DNA of 64,000 bases from Pictodentalium vernedei (Eukaryota; Mollusca; Scaphopoda; Dentaliida; Dentaliidae): assembly GCA_031216915.1 (NCBI GenBank), contig CM062289.1, forward strand, positions 21,120,520-21,184,519, given 5' to 3'. Within the stretch, counting starts at the first letter, position 1; the number at the start of each line of letters is the position of its first letter. The notes beneath the pieces were generated by a model. The model was not told the origin of the DNA. It saw only the letters and a program-made list of their open reading frames with translations, and made no database searches. This document shows, one piece after another, positions 37,016 through 52,984 of the stretch. Both the position numbers and the translations under genes were made by a program.

Positions 37016-38057
37016 TCAGTTAGAATATACACTACGACTGACATATCCTTCATCTCTCTATGTGATTTAGTATATACACTACAACTGACATATCCTTCAT
37101 CTCTCTATGTGATTTAGTATATACACTACAACTGACATATCCTTCATCTCTCTATGTGATTTAGTATATACACTACCACTAACATATCCTTCATCTCTCT
37201 ATGCCAGTTAGTATATACACTACCATGGACATATTCTTCATCTCCCTATGTGATATAGTATACACACTACCACTAACATAACCTTCATCTGTCTCTGTGA
37301 TTTATTATATACACTACCACTGACATATCCTTCATCTCTCCATGTGATTTAGTATATACGCTACCACTGACATAACCTTCATCTCTCTATGTGATTTAGT
37401 ATGTACACTACCACTGACATATCCTTCATCTCTCTATGTGATTTTTTATATACACTATCATTGACATATCCTTCATCTCTCTATGTCAGTTAGTATATAC
37501 ACTACCACAGACATATCCTTCATCTCTCGATGTGATTTAGTATATACACTACCACTAACATATCCTTCATCTCTCTATGCCATTTAGTATATACACTACC
37601 ATGGACATATCCTTCATCTCCCTATGTGATATAGTATACACACTACCACTGACATAACCTTCATCTGTCTCTGTGATTTATTATATACTCTACCACTGAC
37701 ATATCCTTCAATGTGATTTATTTTATACACTGCCACTGGCATATCCTTCATCTTTCTATGTGATTTAGTATATACACTACCACTGCCATATCCTTCTTCT
37801 CTCTAAGTGATTTAGTATATGCGCTACTATTGACATATCCTTCATCTCTCTATGTGATTTAGTATATACACTATAACTGGCATATCCTTCATCCCTCGAT
37901 GTGATTTATTATATACACAACCACTGACATATCCTTCATCCCTCGATGTGATTTAGTATGTACACTACCACTGACATTTCTTTCATCGCTCGATGTGATT
38001 TAGTATATACACTGCCATTGACATATCCTTCATCTCTCTATGTGATTTAGTATATTT

Positions 38058-38345
38058 GCTACTATTGACATATCCTTCATCTCTCTATGTGATTTAGTAT
38101 ATACACTACCACTGGCATATCCTTCATCCCTCGATGTGATTTAGTATATACACTACCACTGACATATCCTTCATCTCTCTATGTGATTTAGTATATATGC
38201 TACTATTGACATATCCTTCATCTCTCTATGTGATTTAGTATATACACTACCACTGGCATATCCTTCATCCCTCGATGTGATTTAGTATATACACTACCAC
38301 TGACATATCCTTCATCTCTCTTTGTGATTTAGTATATATGCTACT
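38058..38345 (+). repeat. 141-bp trimeric higher-order repeat
   Basis: The variant GCTACTATTG begins at 38058, 38199 and 38340, exactly 141 bp (3 units) apart. Between occurrences the order is the same: a CACTGGCATATCC unit, then a CCCTCGATGTG unit, then the GCTACTATTG unit. An earlier occurrence at 37823 is 235 bp (5 units) upstream. Confidence 0.85.
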
Positions 38346-38642
38346 ATTGGCATATCCTTCATATCTCTATGTGATTTATTATATACATAACCACTGACAT
38401 AGCCTTCATCCCTCGATGTGATTTAGTATATACACTACCACTGACATATCCTTCATCGTTCGACGTGATTTAGTATATACACTATCACTGGCATATCCTT
38501 CATCTCTCTATGTGATTTAGTATATACACTACCACTGACTTATCCTTAAACGTGATTTTTTATATACACTACCACTGTCATATCCTTCATCTCTCTATGT
38601 GATTTAGTATATACACTACCACTGACATACCCTTCATCTCTC

Positions 38643-39820
38643 TATGTGATTTAGAATATACACTACCACTGACATTTCCTTCATCTCCTATGTGATTTAG
38701 TATTTACGCTACCCCTGATATGTCCTTCATCTTTCTATGTGATTTAGTATTTACACTTCCAGTGACATATCCTTCATCTGTCTATGTGATTTAGTATATA
38801 CACTACAAATGACATATCCTTCATCTGTCTATGTGATTTAATATATACACTACCACTGACATATTCTTCAACTCCCGATGTGATTTGGTATATACACTAC
38901 CACTGACATATCCTTCATCTCTCTATGTGATTTAGTATATACACTACCGCTGACGTATCCTTCATCTGTCTATGTGATTCAGTATATACACTACCCCTGA
39001 TGTATCCTTCATCTGTCTATGTGATTTAGTATATGCACTACCACTGACATATCCTTCATCTGTCTATGTGATTTAGTATATACACTACCTCTGACGTTTC
39101 CTTCATCTGTCTAAGTGATTTAGTATATACATTACCACTGACATATCCTTCATCAGTCTATGTGCTTTGGTATATACACTACCCCTGACGTATCCTTCAT
39201 CTGTCTATTTGACATAGGATATTACCTACCACTGACATATCCTTCATCTGCCTATGTGATTTAATACAGACACTACCACTGACATATCCTTTATCTCTCT
39301 ATGTGGTTTAGTATATACACCACCATTGACAATTCCTTCATCTCTCTACGTCATTTTGTATATACACTTCCACTAACATATCCTCCATCTGTTTATGTGA
39401 TTTAGTATAAACGCTACCACTAACATATCCTCCATCCCTCGATGTGATTTATTATATACACTACCCCTGACATATAATTCATCTGTCTATGTGATTTAGT
39501 ATATACACTACCACTGACATGTCCTTCACCTCTCTATGTGATTTATTATATACACTACCACTGACGTATCCTTCATCTCTCTATGTGACTTAGTATATAC
39601 ATTACCACTGACATATCCTTCATCTCTCTATCTGATTTAGTATATACACTACCACTAACATACCTTTCATCTCGCGTTGTGATTTAGTATATACACCGTC
39701 AATGCAATATCCTTCATCTTTCTATGTCAGTTAGTATTTACACTACCTCTGACATATCCTTCATCTCTCTGTGTGATTTAGTATATACACTACCACTGAC
39801 ATATCCTTCATCTCTCTATC
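38643..39820 (+). repeat. ~1.2-kb satellite block, copy 2
   Basis: Partner of 35795-37015. Between the two copies lies the TATATGCTACTATTGAC trimer region. The copies differ at many single bases, so this duplication looks older than the 3.3-kb one at 53-60 kb. Confidence 0.8.
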
Positions 39821-41285
39821 TCAGTTAGAATATACACTACCACTGACATATCCTTCATCTCTCTATGTGATTTAGTATATACATTACCACTGACATATCC
39901 TTCATCTCTCGATGTGATTTAGTATATACACTACCACTGACATAACCTTCATATCTCTATATGATTTAGTATGTACATTACCACTGACATATCCTTCATC
40001 TCTCTATGTGATTTATTATATACACTATCATTGACATATCCTTCATCTCTCTATGTCAGTTAGTATATACACTACCACAGACATATCCGTCATCTCTCTA
40101 TGTGATTTAGTATATACACTACCACTGACATATCCTTCATCTCTCTAAGTGATTTACTATATACACTACCACAGACATATCCTTCATCTCTCTAAGTGAT
40201 TTAATATATACACTACCACTGACATATCCTTCATCTCTTTATGTGATTTAGTATATACACTACCACTGACATATCCTTCATCTCTCTAAGCGATTTAGTA
40301 TATACACTTCCACAGACATATACTTCATCTCTCTATGTGATTTAGTATAAACACTACCATTGACATATCCTTCATCCCTCTATGTTATTTAGTATATACA
40401 CTACCACAGACATATCCTTCATCTCTCTATGTGATTTAGTATATACACTACCACTGACATATCCTTTATCTCTCTATGTGATTTAGTATATACACTACCA
40501 CTGACATATCCTTCATCTATCTATGTGATATAGTATGTGCACTACCACAAACATATCCTTCATCTCTCTAAGTGATTTAGTATATACACTACCACTGACA
40601 TATCATTTATCTCTCTAAGTGATTTAGTATATACACTACCACTGACATATCCTTTATCTCTCTATGTGATTTAGTATATACACTACAACTGACATATCCT
40701 TCATCTCTCTATGTGATTTAGTATATACACTACCACAAACATATCCTTCATCTCTCTAAGTGATTTAGTATATACACTACCACTGACATATCCCTCATCT
40801 CTCTATGTGATTTAGTATATACACTACCACCGACATATCCTTCAATGTTATTTATTATATACACTACCACTGACACATCCTTCATCTTTCTATGTGATTT
40901 AGTACATACACTACCACTTACATATCCTTCATCTCTCTAAGTGATTTAGTATATATGCTACTATTGACATATCCTTCATCTCTCAATGTGATTTAGTATA
41001 TACACTATCACTGGCATATCCTTCATCCCTCGATGTGATTTATTATATACACTACCACTGACATATCTTTCATCGCTCGATGTGATTTAGTATATACACT
41101 ACCACTGACATATCCTTCATCTCTCTATGTTATTTAGAATATATGCTACTATTGACATATCCTTCATCTCTCTATGTGATTTAGTATATACACTACCACT
41201 GGCATATCCTTCATCCCTCGATGTTATTTAGTATATACACTACCACTGACATATCCTTCATCTCTCTATGTGATTTAGTATATAT

Positions 41286-43226
41286 GCTACTATTGACATA
41301 TCCTTCATCTCTCTGTGTGATTTAGTATATACACTATCACTGGCATATCCTTCATCCCTCGATTTGATTTAGTATATACCCTACCACTGACATATCCTTC
41401 ATCTCTCTATGTGATTTAGTATATACTCTATCACTGGCATATCCTTCATCCCTCGATGTGATTTAGTAAATATGTACTACCACTGACATATCCTTCATTT
41501 ATCTATGAAATTTAGCATAAACACTACCATTGACATATCTGACATATCCTTCATCTCTCTAAGTGATTTAGTATATACGCTACTATTGACGTATCCTTCA
41601 TCTCTCTATGTGATTTCATATATACACTATCACTGGCATATCCTTCATCCCTCGATGTGATTTATTATATACACAACCACTGACATACCCTTCATCCATA
41701 GATGTGATTTACTATATACACTACCACTGACATATCCTTCATCCCTCGATGTGATTTAATATATACACTACCACTGACTTATCCTTCATCTCTCTATGTC
41801 AGTTAGTATATACACTACCACTGGCATGTTCTTCATCTCTCGATGTGATTTAGTAAAGTCTACCACTGACATAACCTTCATCCCTCGATGTAATTTAGTA
41901 TATACACTACCAATGACATATCCTTCATGTCTCTAAGTGATTTAGTATATACGCTACTACTGACATATCCTTCATCTCTCTATGTGATTTAGTATATACA
42001 CTATCACTGGCATATCTTTCATCCCTCAATGTGATTTGTTATATACACAGCCACTGACATATCCTTCATCCCTCGATGTGATTTAGTATATACACTACCA
42101 CTAACGTATCCTTCATCTCTCATTGTGATTTGTTATATACACTACCACTGACATATCCTTCATCTCTCAATGTGGTGATTTAGTATATACGCTACCACTG
42201 ACATATCCTTCATCTCCCGATGTGATTTATTATATACACTGACATATCCTTCATCTCTCTCTGTGATTTATTAGATACACTACCACTGACATACACTTCA
42301 TCTCTCTATTTGATTTATTATATACAGTACCATTGACATATCCCTTATCTCTCTATGTGATTTAGTTATACACTACCAGTGACATATCCTTCATCTCTCT
42401 GTGTGATTTAGTATATACACTACCACTGACATATCCTTCATCTCTCTATGTGATTTAGTATATACACTCCCACTAACATATCCTTCATATCTCTATGTGA
42501 TTTAGTATATACACTACCACTGACATATCCTCCATCTCTCTACGTCAGTTAGTATATACACTATCACTGACACATCCTTCATCTCTCTTTGTGAGTTAGT
42601 AGATACACAACCACTGTCGTATCCTTCATCACTCTATGTGATTTAGTATATACACAACCACTGATATATCCTTCATCTGTCTATATCTGTTCGTACATAC
42701 ACTACCACAGACATATCCTTCATCTCTCTATGTCAGTCAGTTTATACACTACCACTGACATATCCTTCACCTCTCTATGGCAGATAGTATATACACTACC
42801 ACTGACATATCCTTCACCTCTCTATGTGATTTAGTATACACAGTACCACTGACATATCCTTCATCTGTCTATGTGATTTAGTATATACACTCCACTGACA
42901 TATCCTTCACCTCTCTATGTCAGTTAGTATATACACTACCACTGACATATCCTTCATCTCTCTATGTCAGTTAGTATATACACTACCACTGACATATCCT
43001 TCATCTCTCGATGTGATATATTATATACACTACCACTGACAAATCCTACATCTGTCTATGTGATTTCGTATATACGCTGCCACTGACTTATCATTCACCT
43101 CTCTATCTCAGTTAGTATATATCCTACAACTGACATATCCTTCATCTGTCTATGTGATTTATAATATACTCTTCCACTGACATATCCTTCATCTGTCTAT
43201 GTGATTTAGTATATACACTACCACTG
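41286..43226 (+). repeat. ~1.94-kb satellite block, copy 1 (offset 2,347)
   Basis: Matches 43633-45573 at a constant offset of 2,347 bp. Checked landmarks are GCTACTATTG (41286/43633), GATTTGATTT (41361/43708), TGACATATCTGACAT (41531/43878) and AATGTGGTGA (42169/44516). The constant offset means almost no indels separate the copies. 2,347 is 3 bp short of 50 units because of shortened units inside. Confidence 0.88.
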
Positions 43227-43632
43227 GCATATCCTTCATCCCTCGATGTTATTTAGTATATACACTACCACTGACATATCCTTCATCTCTCTATGTGATT
43301 TAGTATATATGCTACTATTGACATATCCTTCATCTCTCTATGTGATTTATTATATACACAACCACAGACATATCCTTCATCCCTCGATGTGATTTAGTAT
43401 ATACCCTACCACTGACATATCCTTCATCGCTCGATGTGATTTAGTATATACACTATCACTGGCATATCCTTCATCTCTCAATGTGATTTAGTATATACAC
43501 TACCACTGACATATCCTTCAATGTGATTTAATATATACACTACCACTGACATATCCCTCATCTCTCTATGTGATATAGTATATACACTACCACGGACATA
43601 TCCTTCATCTCTCTAAGTGATTTAGAATATAC

Positions 43633-45573
43633 GCTACTATTGACATATCCTTCATCTCTCTATGTGATTTAGTATATACACTATCACTGGCATATCCTTC
43701 ATCCCTCGATTTGATTTAGTATATACCCTACCACTGACATATCCTTCATCTCTCTATGTGATTTAGTATATACTCTATCACTGGCATATCCTTCATCCCT
43801 CGATGTGATTTAGTAAATATGCACTACCACTGACATATCCTTCATTTATCTATGAAATTTAGCATAAACTCTACCATTGACATATCTGACATATCCTTCA
43901 TCTCTCTAAGTGATTTAGTATATAGGCTACTATTGACGTATCCTTCATCTCTCTATGTGATTTCATATATACACTATCACTGGCATATCCTTCATCCCTC
44001 GATGTGATTTATTATATACACAACCACTGACATACCCTTCATCCATAGATGTGATTTACTATATACACTACCACTGACATATCCTTCATCCCTCGATGGG
44101 ATTTAATATATACACTACCACTGACTTATCCTTCATCTCTCTATGTCAGTTAGTATATACACTACCACTGGCATGTTCTTTATCTCTCGATGTGATTTAG
44201 TAAAGTCTACCACTGACATAACCTTCATCCCTCGATGTAATTTAGTATATACACTACCAATGACATATCCTTCATGTCTCTAAGTGATTTAGTATATACG
44301 CTACTACTGACATATCCTTCATCTCTCTATGTGATTTAGTATATACACTATCACTGGCATATCCTTCATCCCTCAATGTGATTTGTTATATACACAACCA
44401 CTGACATATCCTTCATCCCTCGATGTGATTTAGTATATACACTACCACTAACGTATCCTTCATCTCTCATTGTGATTTGTTATATACACTACCACTGACA
44501 TATCCTTCATCTCTCAATGTGGTGATTTAGTATATACACTACCACTGACATATCCTTCATCTCCCGATGTGATTTATTATATACACTGACATATCCTTCA
44601 TCTCTCTCTGTGATTTATTAGATACACTACCGCTGACATACACTTCATCTCTCTATTTGATTTATTATATACAGTACCATTGACATATCCCTTATCTCTC
44701 TATGTGATTTAGTTATACACTACCAGTGACATATCCTTCATCTCTCTGTGTGATTTAGTATATACACTACCACTGACATATCCTTCATCTCTCTATGTGA
44801 TTTAGTATATACACTCCCACTAACATATCCTTCATCTCTCTATGTGATTTAGTATATACACTACCACTGACATATCCTCCATCTCTCAACGTCAGTTAGT
44901 ATATACACTATCACTGACACATCCTTCATCTCTCTTTGTGACTTAGTATATACACAACCACTGTCATATCCTTCATCACTCTATGTGATTTAGTATATAC
45001 ACAACCACTGATATATCCTTCATCTGTCTATATCTGTTCGTACATACACTACCACAGACATATCCTTCATCTCTCTATGTCTGTCAGTTTATACACTACC
45101 ACTGACATATCCTTCACCTCTCTATGGCAGATAGTATATACACTACCACTGACATATCCTTCACCTCTCTATGTGATTTAGTATACACACTACCACTGAC
45201 ATATCCTTCATCTGTCTATGTGATTTAGTATATACACTCCACTGACATATCCTTCACCTCTCTATGTCAGTTAGTATATACACTACCACTGACATATCCT
45301 TCATCTCTCTATGTCAGTTAGTATATACACTACCACTGACATATCCTTCATCTCTCGATGTGATTTAGTATATACACTACCACTGACAAATCCTACATCT
45401 GTCTATGTGATTTCGTATATACGCTGCCGCTGACTTATCATTCACCTCTCTATCTCAGTTAGTATATATCCTACCACTGACATATCCTTCATCTGTCTAT
45501 GTGATTTATAATATACTCTTCCACTGACATATCCTTCATCTGTCTATGTGATTTAGTATATACACTACCACTG
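43633..45573 (+). repeat. ~1.94-kb satellite block, copy 2 (offset 2,347)
   Basis: Partner of 41286-43226, separated from it by about 400 bp of B units. Differences are scattered single bases, for example GTGAGTTAGTAGATACAC near 42592 against GTGACTTAGTATATACAC near 44939. Confidence 0.88.
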
Positions 45574-48500
45574 ACATATCCTTCATCTCTCTATGTCAGT
45601 TAGTATATGCACTACCATCGACACATCCTTCATCTCTCTTTGTCAGATAGTATAAACACTACCACTGAAATATCCTTCATCTCTCTGTGCGATTTCGTAT
45701 ATACACTACCACTGACATATCCTTCATCGCTCTATGTCAGTTAGTATATACACAACCACTGACATATCCTTCGTCTATCGATGTGATTTAGTATATACAA
45801 TACCACAGACATAACCTTCATCTGTCTATGTGATTGATTTGGTATATACACTACCACTGACGTATCCTTCATCTCTCTATCTCAGTTAGTATATACACTA
45901 CCACTGACATATCTTTCTTCTGTCTATGTGATGTAGTATATACACTACCACTGACATATCCTTCATCTGTCTATGTGATTTAGTATATACACTACCACTG
46001 ACATATCCTTCATCTGTCTATGTGATTTATAATATACACTACCACTGACATATCCTTCATCTACCTGCGTGATTTAGTTTGTACATTACCACTGACATAT
46101 CCTTCATCTGTCTATGTGATTTAGTATATACACTACTACTGACATATCCTTCATCTCTCTGTGTGATTTAGTATATACACTACCACTGACATATCCCTCA
46201 TCTCTCTATGTGGTTTAGTATATACCCTACCACAGACATATCCTTCATCTCTTGATGTGATTTAGTATATAAACTACCACTGACATATCCTTCATCTTTC
46301 TATGTGATTTATTATATACACTACCTCTGACATATCCTTTATCTCTCTATGCGATTTAGTATATGCACTACCACTGACATAACCTTCCTCTCTCTATGTG
46401 CTTTAGTATATACACTACCACTGACATATACTTTCTCTCTATATGTCGGTTAGTATTTATTCTACCTCTTATACATCCTTCATCTCTCTATGTGATTTAG
46501 TATAGACACTACCACTGACACATCCTTCATCTCTCTACGTCAGTTAGTATACACACTACCACTGACACATCCTTCATCACTCTATGTGATTTAGTATATA
46601 CACTACCACTGACATATCCTTCATCTGTCTATGTCAGTTAGTATATACACAACCAGTGACATAACCTTCATATCTCTATGTCAGTTAGTATATACACTAA
46701 CATTGACATATCCTTCATCTGTCTATATCAGTTAGTATATACACTACCACTGACGTATCCTTCATCTCTCTAAGTGATTTAGAATATACGCTACTATTGA
46801 CATATCCTTCATCTCTCTATTTGATTTAGTATATACACTATCACTGGCATATCCTTCATCCCTCGATGTGATTTAGTATATACCCTACCACTGACATATC
46901 CTTCATCTCTCTATGTGATTTAGTATATACTCTATCACTGGCATATCCTTCATCCCTCGATGTGATTTAGTAAATATACACTACCACTGACATATCCTTC
47001 ATTTCTCTATGTGATTTAGTATAAACACTACCACTGACATATCCTTCATCTCTCTAAGTGATCTAGTATATACGCTACTATTGACATATCCTTCATCTCT
47101 CTATGTGATTTCGTATATACACTATCACTGGCATATCCTTGATCCCTCGATGTGATTTATTATATACACAACCACTGACATATCCTTCATCCATACATGT
47201 GATTTACTAAATACATTACCACTGGCATATCCTTCATCGCTCGATGTGATTTAATATATACACTACTACTGACTTATCCTACATCTCTCTATGTGATTTA
47301 GTATATACGCTACTACTGACATATCCTTCATCTCTCTATGTGATTTAGTATATACACTATCACTGGCATATCCTTCATCCCTCGATGTGATTTATTATAT
47401 ACACAACCGCTGACATATCCTTCATCTTTCGATGTGATTTAGTATATACACTACCACTGGCATATCCTTCATCTCCCGATGTGGTGTATTATATACACTA
47501 ACACTGACGTATCCTTCATCTCTCTATGAGATTTATTACATACACTACCACTGACGTTTCCTTCATCTCCCGATGTGATTTATTACATACACTACCACTG
47601 ACGTATCCTTCATCTCCTGATGTGATTTAGTATATACACTACCACTAACGTATCCCTCATCTCTCATTGTGATTTGTTATATACACTACCACTGACATAT
47701 CCTTCATCTCTCAATGTGGTGATTTAGTATATACACTACCACTGACATATCCTTCATCTCCCGATGTGATTTATTATATACACTGACATATCCTTCATCT
47801 CTCTATGTGATTTATTAGATACACTACCACTGACATACACTTCATCTCTCTATTTGATTTATTATATACACTACCACTGACATATCCCTTATCTCTCTAT
47901 GTGATTTAGTTATACACTACCAGTGACATATCCTTCATCTCTCTGTGTGATTTAGTATAAACACTACCACTGACATATCCTTCATCTCACTATGTGATTT
48001 AGTATATACACTCCCACTAACATATCCTTCATCTCTCTATGTGATTCAGTATATACACTACCACTGACATATCCTCCATCTCTCTACGTCAGTTAGTATA
48101 TACACTATCACTGACACATCCTTCATCTCTCTTTGTGATTTAGTATATACACAACCACTGTCATATTCTTCATCACTCTATGTAATTTAATATATACACT
48201 ACCACTGACATATCCTTCATCTGTCTATGTCTGTTAGTATATACACTACCACAGACATATCCTTCATCTCTCTATGTCAGTCAGTTTATACACTACCACT
48301 GACATATCCTTCACCTCTCTGTGGCAGACAGTATATACACTACCACTGACATATCCTTCACCTCTCTATGTGATTTAGAATATACACTACCACTGACTGA
48401 CATATCCTTCATATCTCTATGTGATTTAGTATATACACTACCTCTGACATATCCTTCATCTCTCTATGTCAGTATATACACTACCATCGACACATCCTTT

Positions 48501-51500
48501 ATCTCTCTATGTCAGTTAGTATATACACTACCACTGACATATCCTTCATCTCTCTGTGCGATTTAGTATATACACTACCACTGACATATCCTTCATCTCT
48601 CTATGTCAGCTAGTATATACACTACCACTGACATATCCTTCATGTCTCTATGTCCGTTAGTACATCCACTACCGCTGAAATAGTCTTCATCTCTCGATGT
48701 GATTTAGTATATACACTACCACTGACAAATCCTACATCTGTCTACGTGATTTCGTATATACGCTGCCACTGACTTATCATTCACCTCGCTATCTCAGTTA
48801 GTATATATCCTACCACTGACATATCCTTCATCTGTCTATGTGATTTATAATATACTCTACCACTGACATATCCTTCATCTGTCTATGTGATTTAGTATAT
48901 ACACTACCACTGACATATCCTTCATCTCTCTATGTCAGTTAGTGTATGCACTACCATCGACACATCCTTCATCTCTCTTTGTCAGTTAGTGTAAACACTA
49001 CCACTGACATATCCTTCATCTCTCTGTGCGATTTAGTATATACACTACCACTGACATATCCTTCATCTCTCTATGTCAGTTAGTATATACACTACCACTG
49101 ACATATCCTTCATCTATTGATGTGATTTAGTATATACAGTACCACAGACATAACCTTCATCTGTCTATGTGATTTAGTATATACACTACCACTGACGTAT
49201 CCTTCATCTCTCTATCTCAGTTAGTATATACACTACCACTGACATATCTTTCTTCTGTCTATGTGCTGTAGTATATACACTACCACCGACATATCCTTCA
49301 TCTGTCTATGTGATTTAGTATATACACTGCCACTGACATATCCTTCATCTGTCTATGTGATTTATAATATACACTACCACTGACATATCCTTCATCTATC
49401 TGTGTGATTTAGTTTATACATTACAACTGACATATCCTTCATCTCTCTATGTGATTTAGTATATACACTACCACTGACATATCCTTCATCTTTCTATGTG
49501 ATTTATTATATACACTACCTCTGACATATCCTTTATCTCTCTATGCGATTTAGTATATGCACTACCACTGACATAACCTTCCTCTCTCTATGTGCTTTAG
49601 TATATGCACTACCGCTGACATATACTTTATCTCTCTATGTCAGTTAGTATTTATACTACCTCTTATACATCCTTCATTCCTCTATGTGATTTAGTATAGA
49701 CACTACCACTGACACATCCTTCATCTCTCTACGTCAGTTAGTATATACACTACCACTGACACATCCTTCATCACTCTATGTGATTTAGTATATACACTAC
49801 CACTGACATATCCTTCATCTGTCTATGTCAGTTAGTATATACACTACCATTGGCATATCCTTCATCTGTCTATGTCAGGTAGTATGTACTCTTCCACTGA
49901 CATATCCCCGCCTCTCTATGTCAGTTAGTATTTACACTACCAGTGACATAACCTTCATATCTCTACGTCAGTTAGTATATACACTAACATTGACATATCC
50001 TTCATCTCTCTATATCAGTTAGTATATACACAACCACTGACGTATCCTTCATCTCTCTGTGTGATTTAGTATATACACTACCACTGACATATCCTTCATC
50101 TCTCTATGCCAGTTAGTATATACACTTCCACTGACATATCCTTCATCTCTCTATGTGATTTAGTATATACACTACCACTGTCTTATCCTTCATCTGTCTA
50201 TGTGATTTAGAATATACACTACCACTGACATATCCTTCATCTCTCTATGTGAGTTACTATATACACTACCACTTACATAACCTTCATCTGTCGAAGTGAT
50301 ATAGTATATACACTACCACTGACATATCCTTCATCTCTCTATGTCAGTTAGTATATACAATACCACTAACATATCCTTCATCTCTCTATGCCAGTTAGTA
50401 TATACACTTCCACTGACATATCCTTCATCTCTCTATGTTATTTAGTATAGACACTACCACTGACACATCATTCATCTCTCTACGTCAGTTAGTATATACA
50501 CTACCACTGACACATCCTTCATCACTCTATGTGATTTAGTATATACACTACCACTGACATATCCTTCATTTGTCTATGTCAGTTGGTATATACACTACCA
50601 TTGGCATATCCTTCATCTCTCTGTGTCAGGTAGTATGTACTCTACCACTGACATATCCCCGCCTCTCTATGTCAGTTAGTATATACACTACCAGTGACAT
50701 AACCTTCATATCTCTATGTCAGTTAGTATATACACTAACATTGACATATCCTTCATCTCTCTATATCAGTTAGTATATACACTACCACTGACGTATCCTT
50801 CATCTCTCTAAATGATTTAGAATATACGCTACTATTGACATATCCTTCATCTCTCTATGTGATTTAGTATACACACTATCACTGGCATATCCTTCATCCC
50901 TCGATGTGATTTAGTATATACCCTACCACTGACATATCCTTCATCTCCCTATGTGATTTAGAATATTCTCTATCACTGGCATATCCTTCATCCCTCGATG
51001 TGATTTAGTAAATATACACTACCACTGACATATCCTTCATTTCTCTATGTGATTTAGTATAAACACTACCACTGACATATCCTTCATCTCTCTAAGTGAT
51101 TTAGTATATACGCTACTATTGACACATCCTTCATCTCTCTATGTGATTTCGTATATACACTATCACTGGCATATCCTTCATCCCTCGATGTCATTTATTA
51201 TATGCACATCCACTGACATATCCTTTATCCATAGATGTGATTTACTATATACACTACCACTGACATATCCTTCATCGCTCGATGTGATTTAATATATACA
51301 CTACAACTGACTTATCCTTCATCTCTCTATGTCAGTTAGTATATACACTCCCACTAACATATCCTTCATCTCTCTATGTGATTTAGTATATACACTACCA
51401 CTGACATATCCTCCATCTCTCTACGTCAGTTAGTATATACACTATCACTGACACATCCTTCATCTCTCTTTGTGATTTAGTATATACACAACCACTGTCA

Positions 51501-52984
51501 TATCCTTCATCACTCTTTGTGATTTAGTATATACACTTCCACTGACATATCCTTCATCTGTCTATCTCTGTTAGTATATACACTACCACTGACATATCCT
51601 TCATCTCGCTATGTCAGTTAGTATATACACTACCACAGACATATCCTTCATCTCTCTATGTCAGTCAGTTTATACACTACCACTGACATATCCTTCACCT
51701 CTCTATGGCAGATAGTATATACACTACCATGACATATCCTTCACCTCTCTATGTGATTTAGAATATACACTACCACTGACTGACATATCCTTCATCTCTC
51801 TATGTGATTTAGTATATACACTACCTCTCACATATCCTTCATCTGTTTATGTGATTGAGTATATACACTACCACTGACATATCCTTCATCTGTCTATGTG
51901 ATTTAGTATACACACTACCACTGACATATCCTTCATCTGTCTATGTGATTTAGTATACACACTCCACTGACATATCCTTCACCTCTCTATGTCAGATAGT
52001 ATATGCACTACCACTGACATATCCTTCATCTCGCTATGTCAGTTAGTATATACACTACCATCGACACATCCTTCATCTCTCTATGTCAGTTAGTATATGC
52101 ACTACCGCTGACATATCCTTCATCCCTCGATGTGATTTAGTATATACACTACCACTGGCATATCCTTCATCTCCCGATGTGATGTATTATATACACTACC
52201 ACTGACGTATCCTTCATCTCTCGATGAGATTTATTACATACACTACCACTGACGTTTCCTTCATTTCCCGATGTGATTTATTACATACACTACCACTGAC
52301 GTATCCTTCATCTCCTGATGTGATTTAGTATATACACTACCACTAACGTATCCTTCATCTCTCATTGTGATTTGTTATATACACTTCCACTGACATATCC
52401 TTCATCTCTCAATGTGGTGATTTAGTATATACACTACCACTGACATATCCTTCATCTCCCGATGTGATTTATTATATACACTGACATATCCTTTATCTCT
52501 CTCTGTGATTTATTAGATACACTACCACTGACATACACTTCATCTCTCTATTTGATTTATTATATACACTACCACTGACATTCCCCTTATCTCTCTATGT
52601 GATTTAGTTATACACTACCAGTGACATATCCTTCATCTCTCTGTGTGATTTAGTATATACACTACCACTGACATGTCCTTCATCTCTCTATGTGATTTAG
52701 TATATGCACTCCCACTGACATATCCTTCATCTCGCTATGTGATTTAGTATATACACTACCACTGACATATCCTCCATCTCTCTACGTCAGTTAGTATATA
52801 CACTGTCACTGACACATCCTTCATCTCTCTTTGTGATTTAGTATATACACAACCACTGTCATATCCTTCATCGCTCTATGTGATTTAGTATATACACAAC
52901 CACTGACATATCCTTTTATGTCTATGTCTGTTCGTATATACACTACCACAGACATATCCTTCATCTCTCTATGTCAGTCATTTT

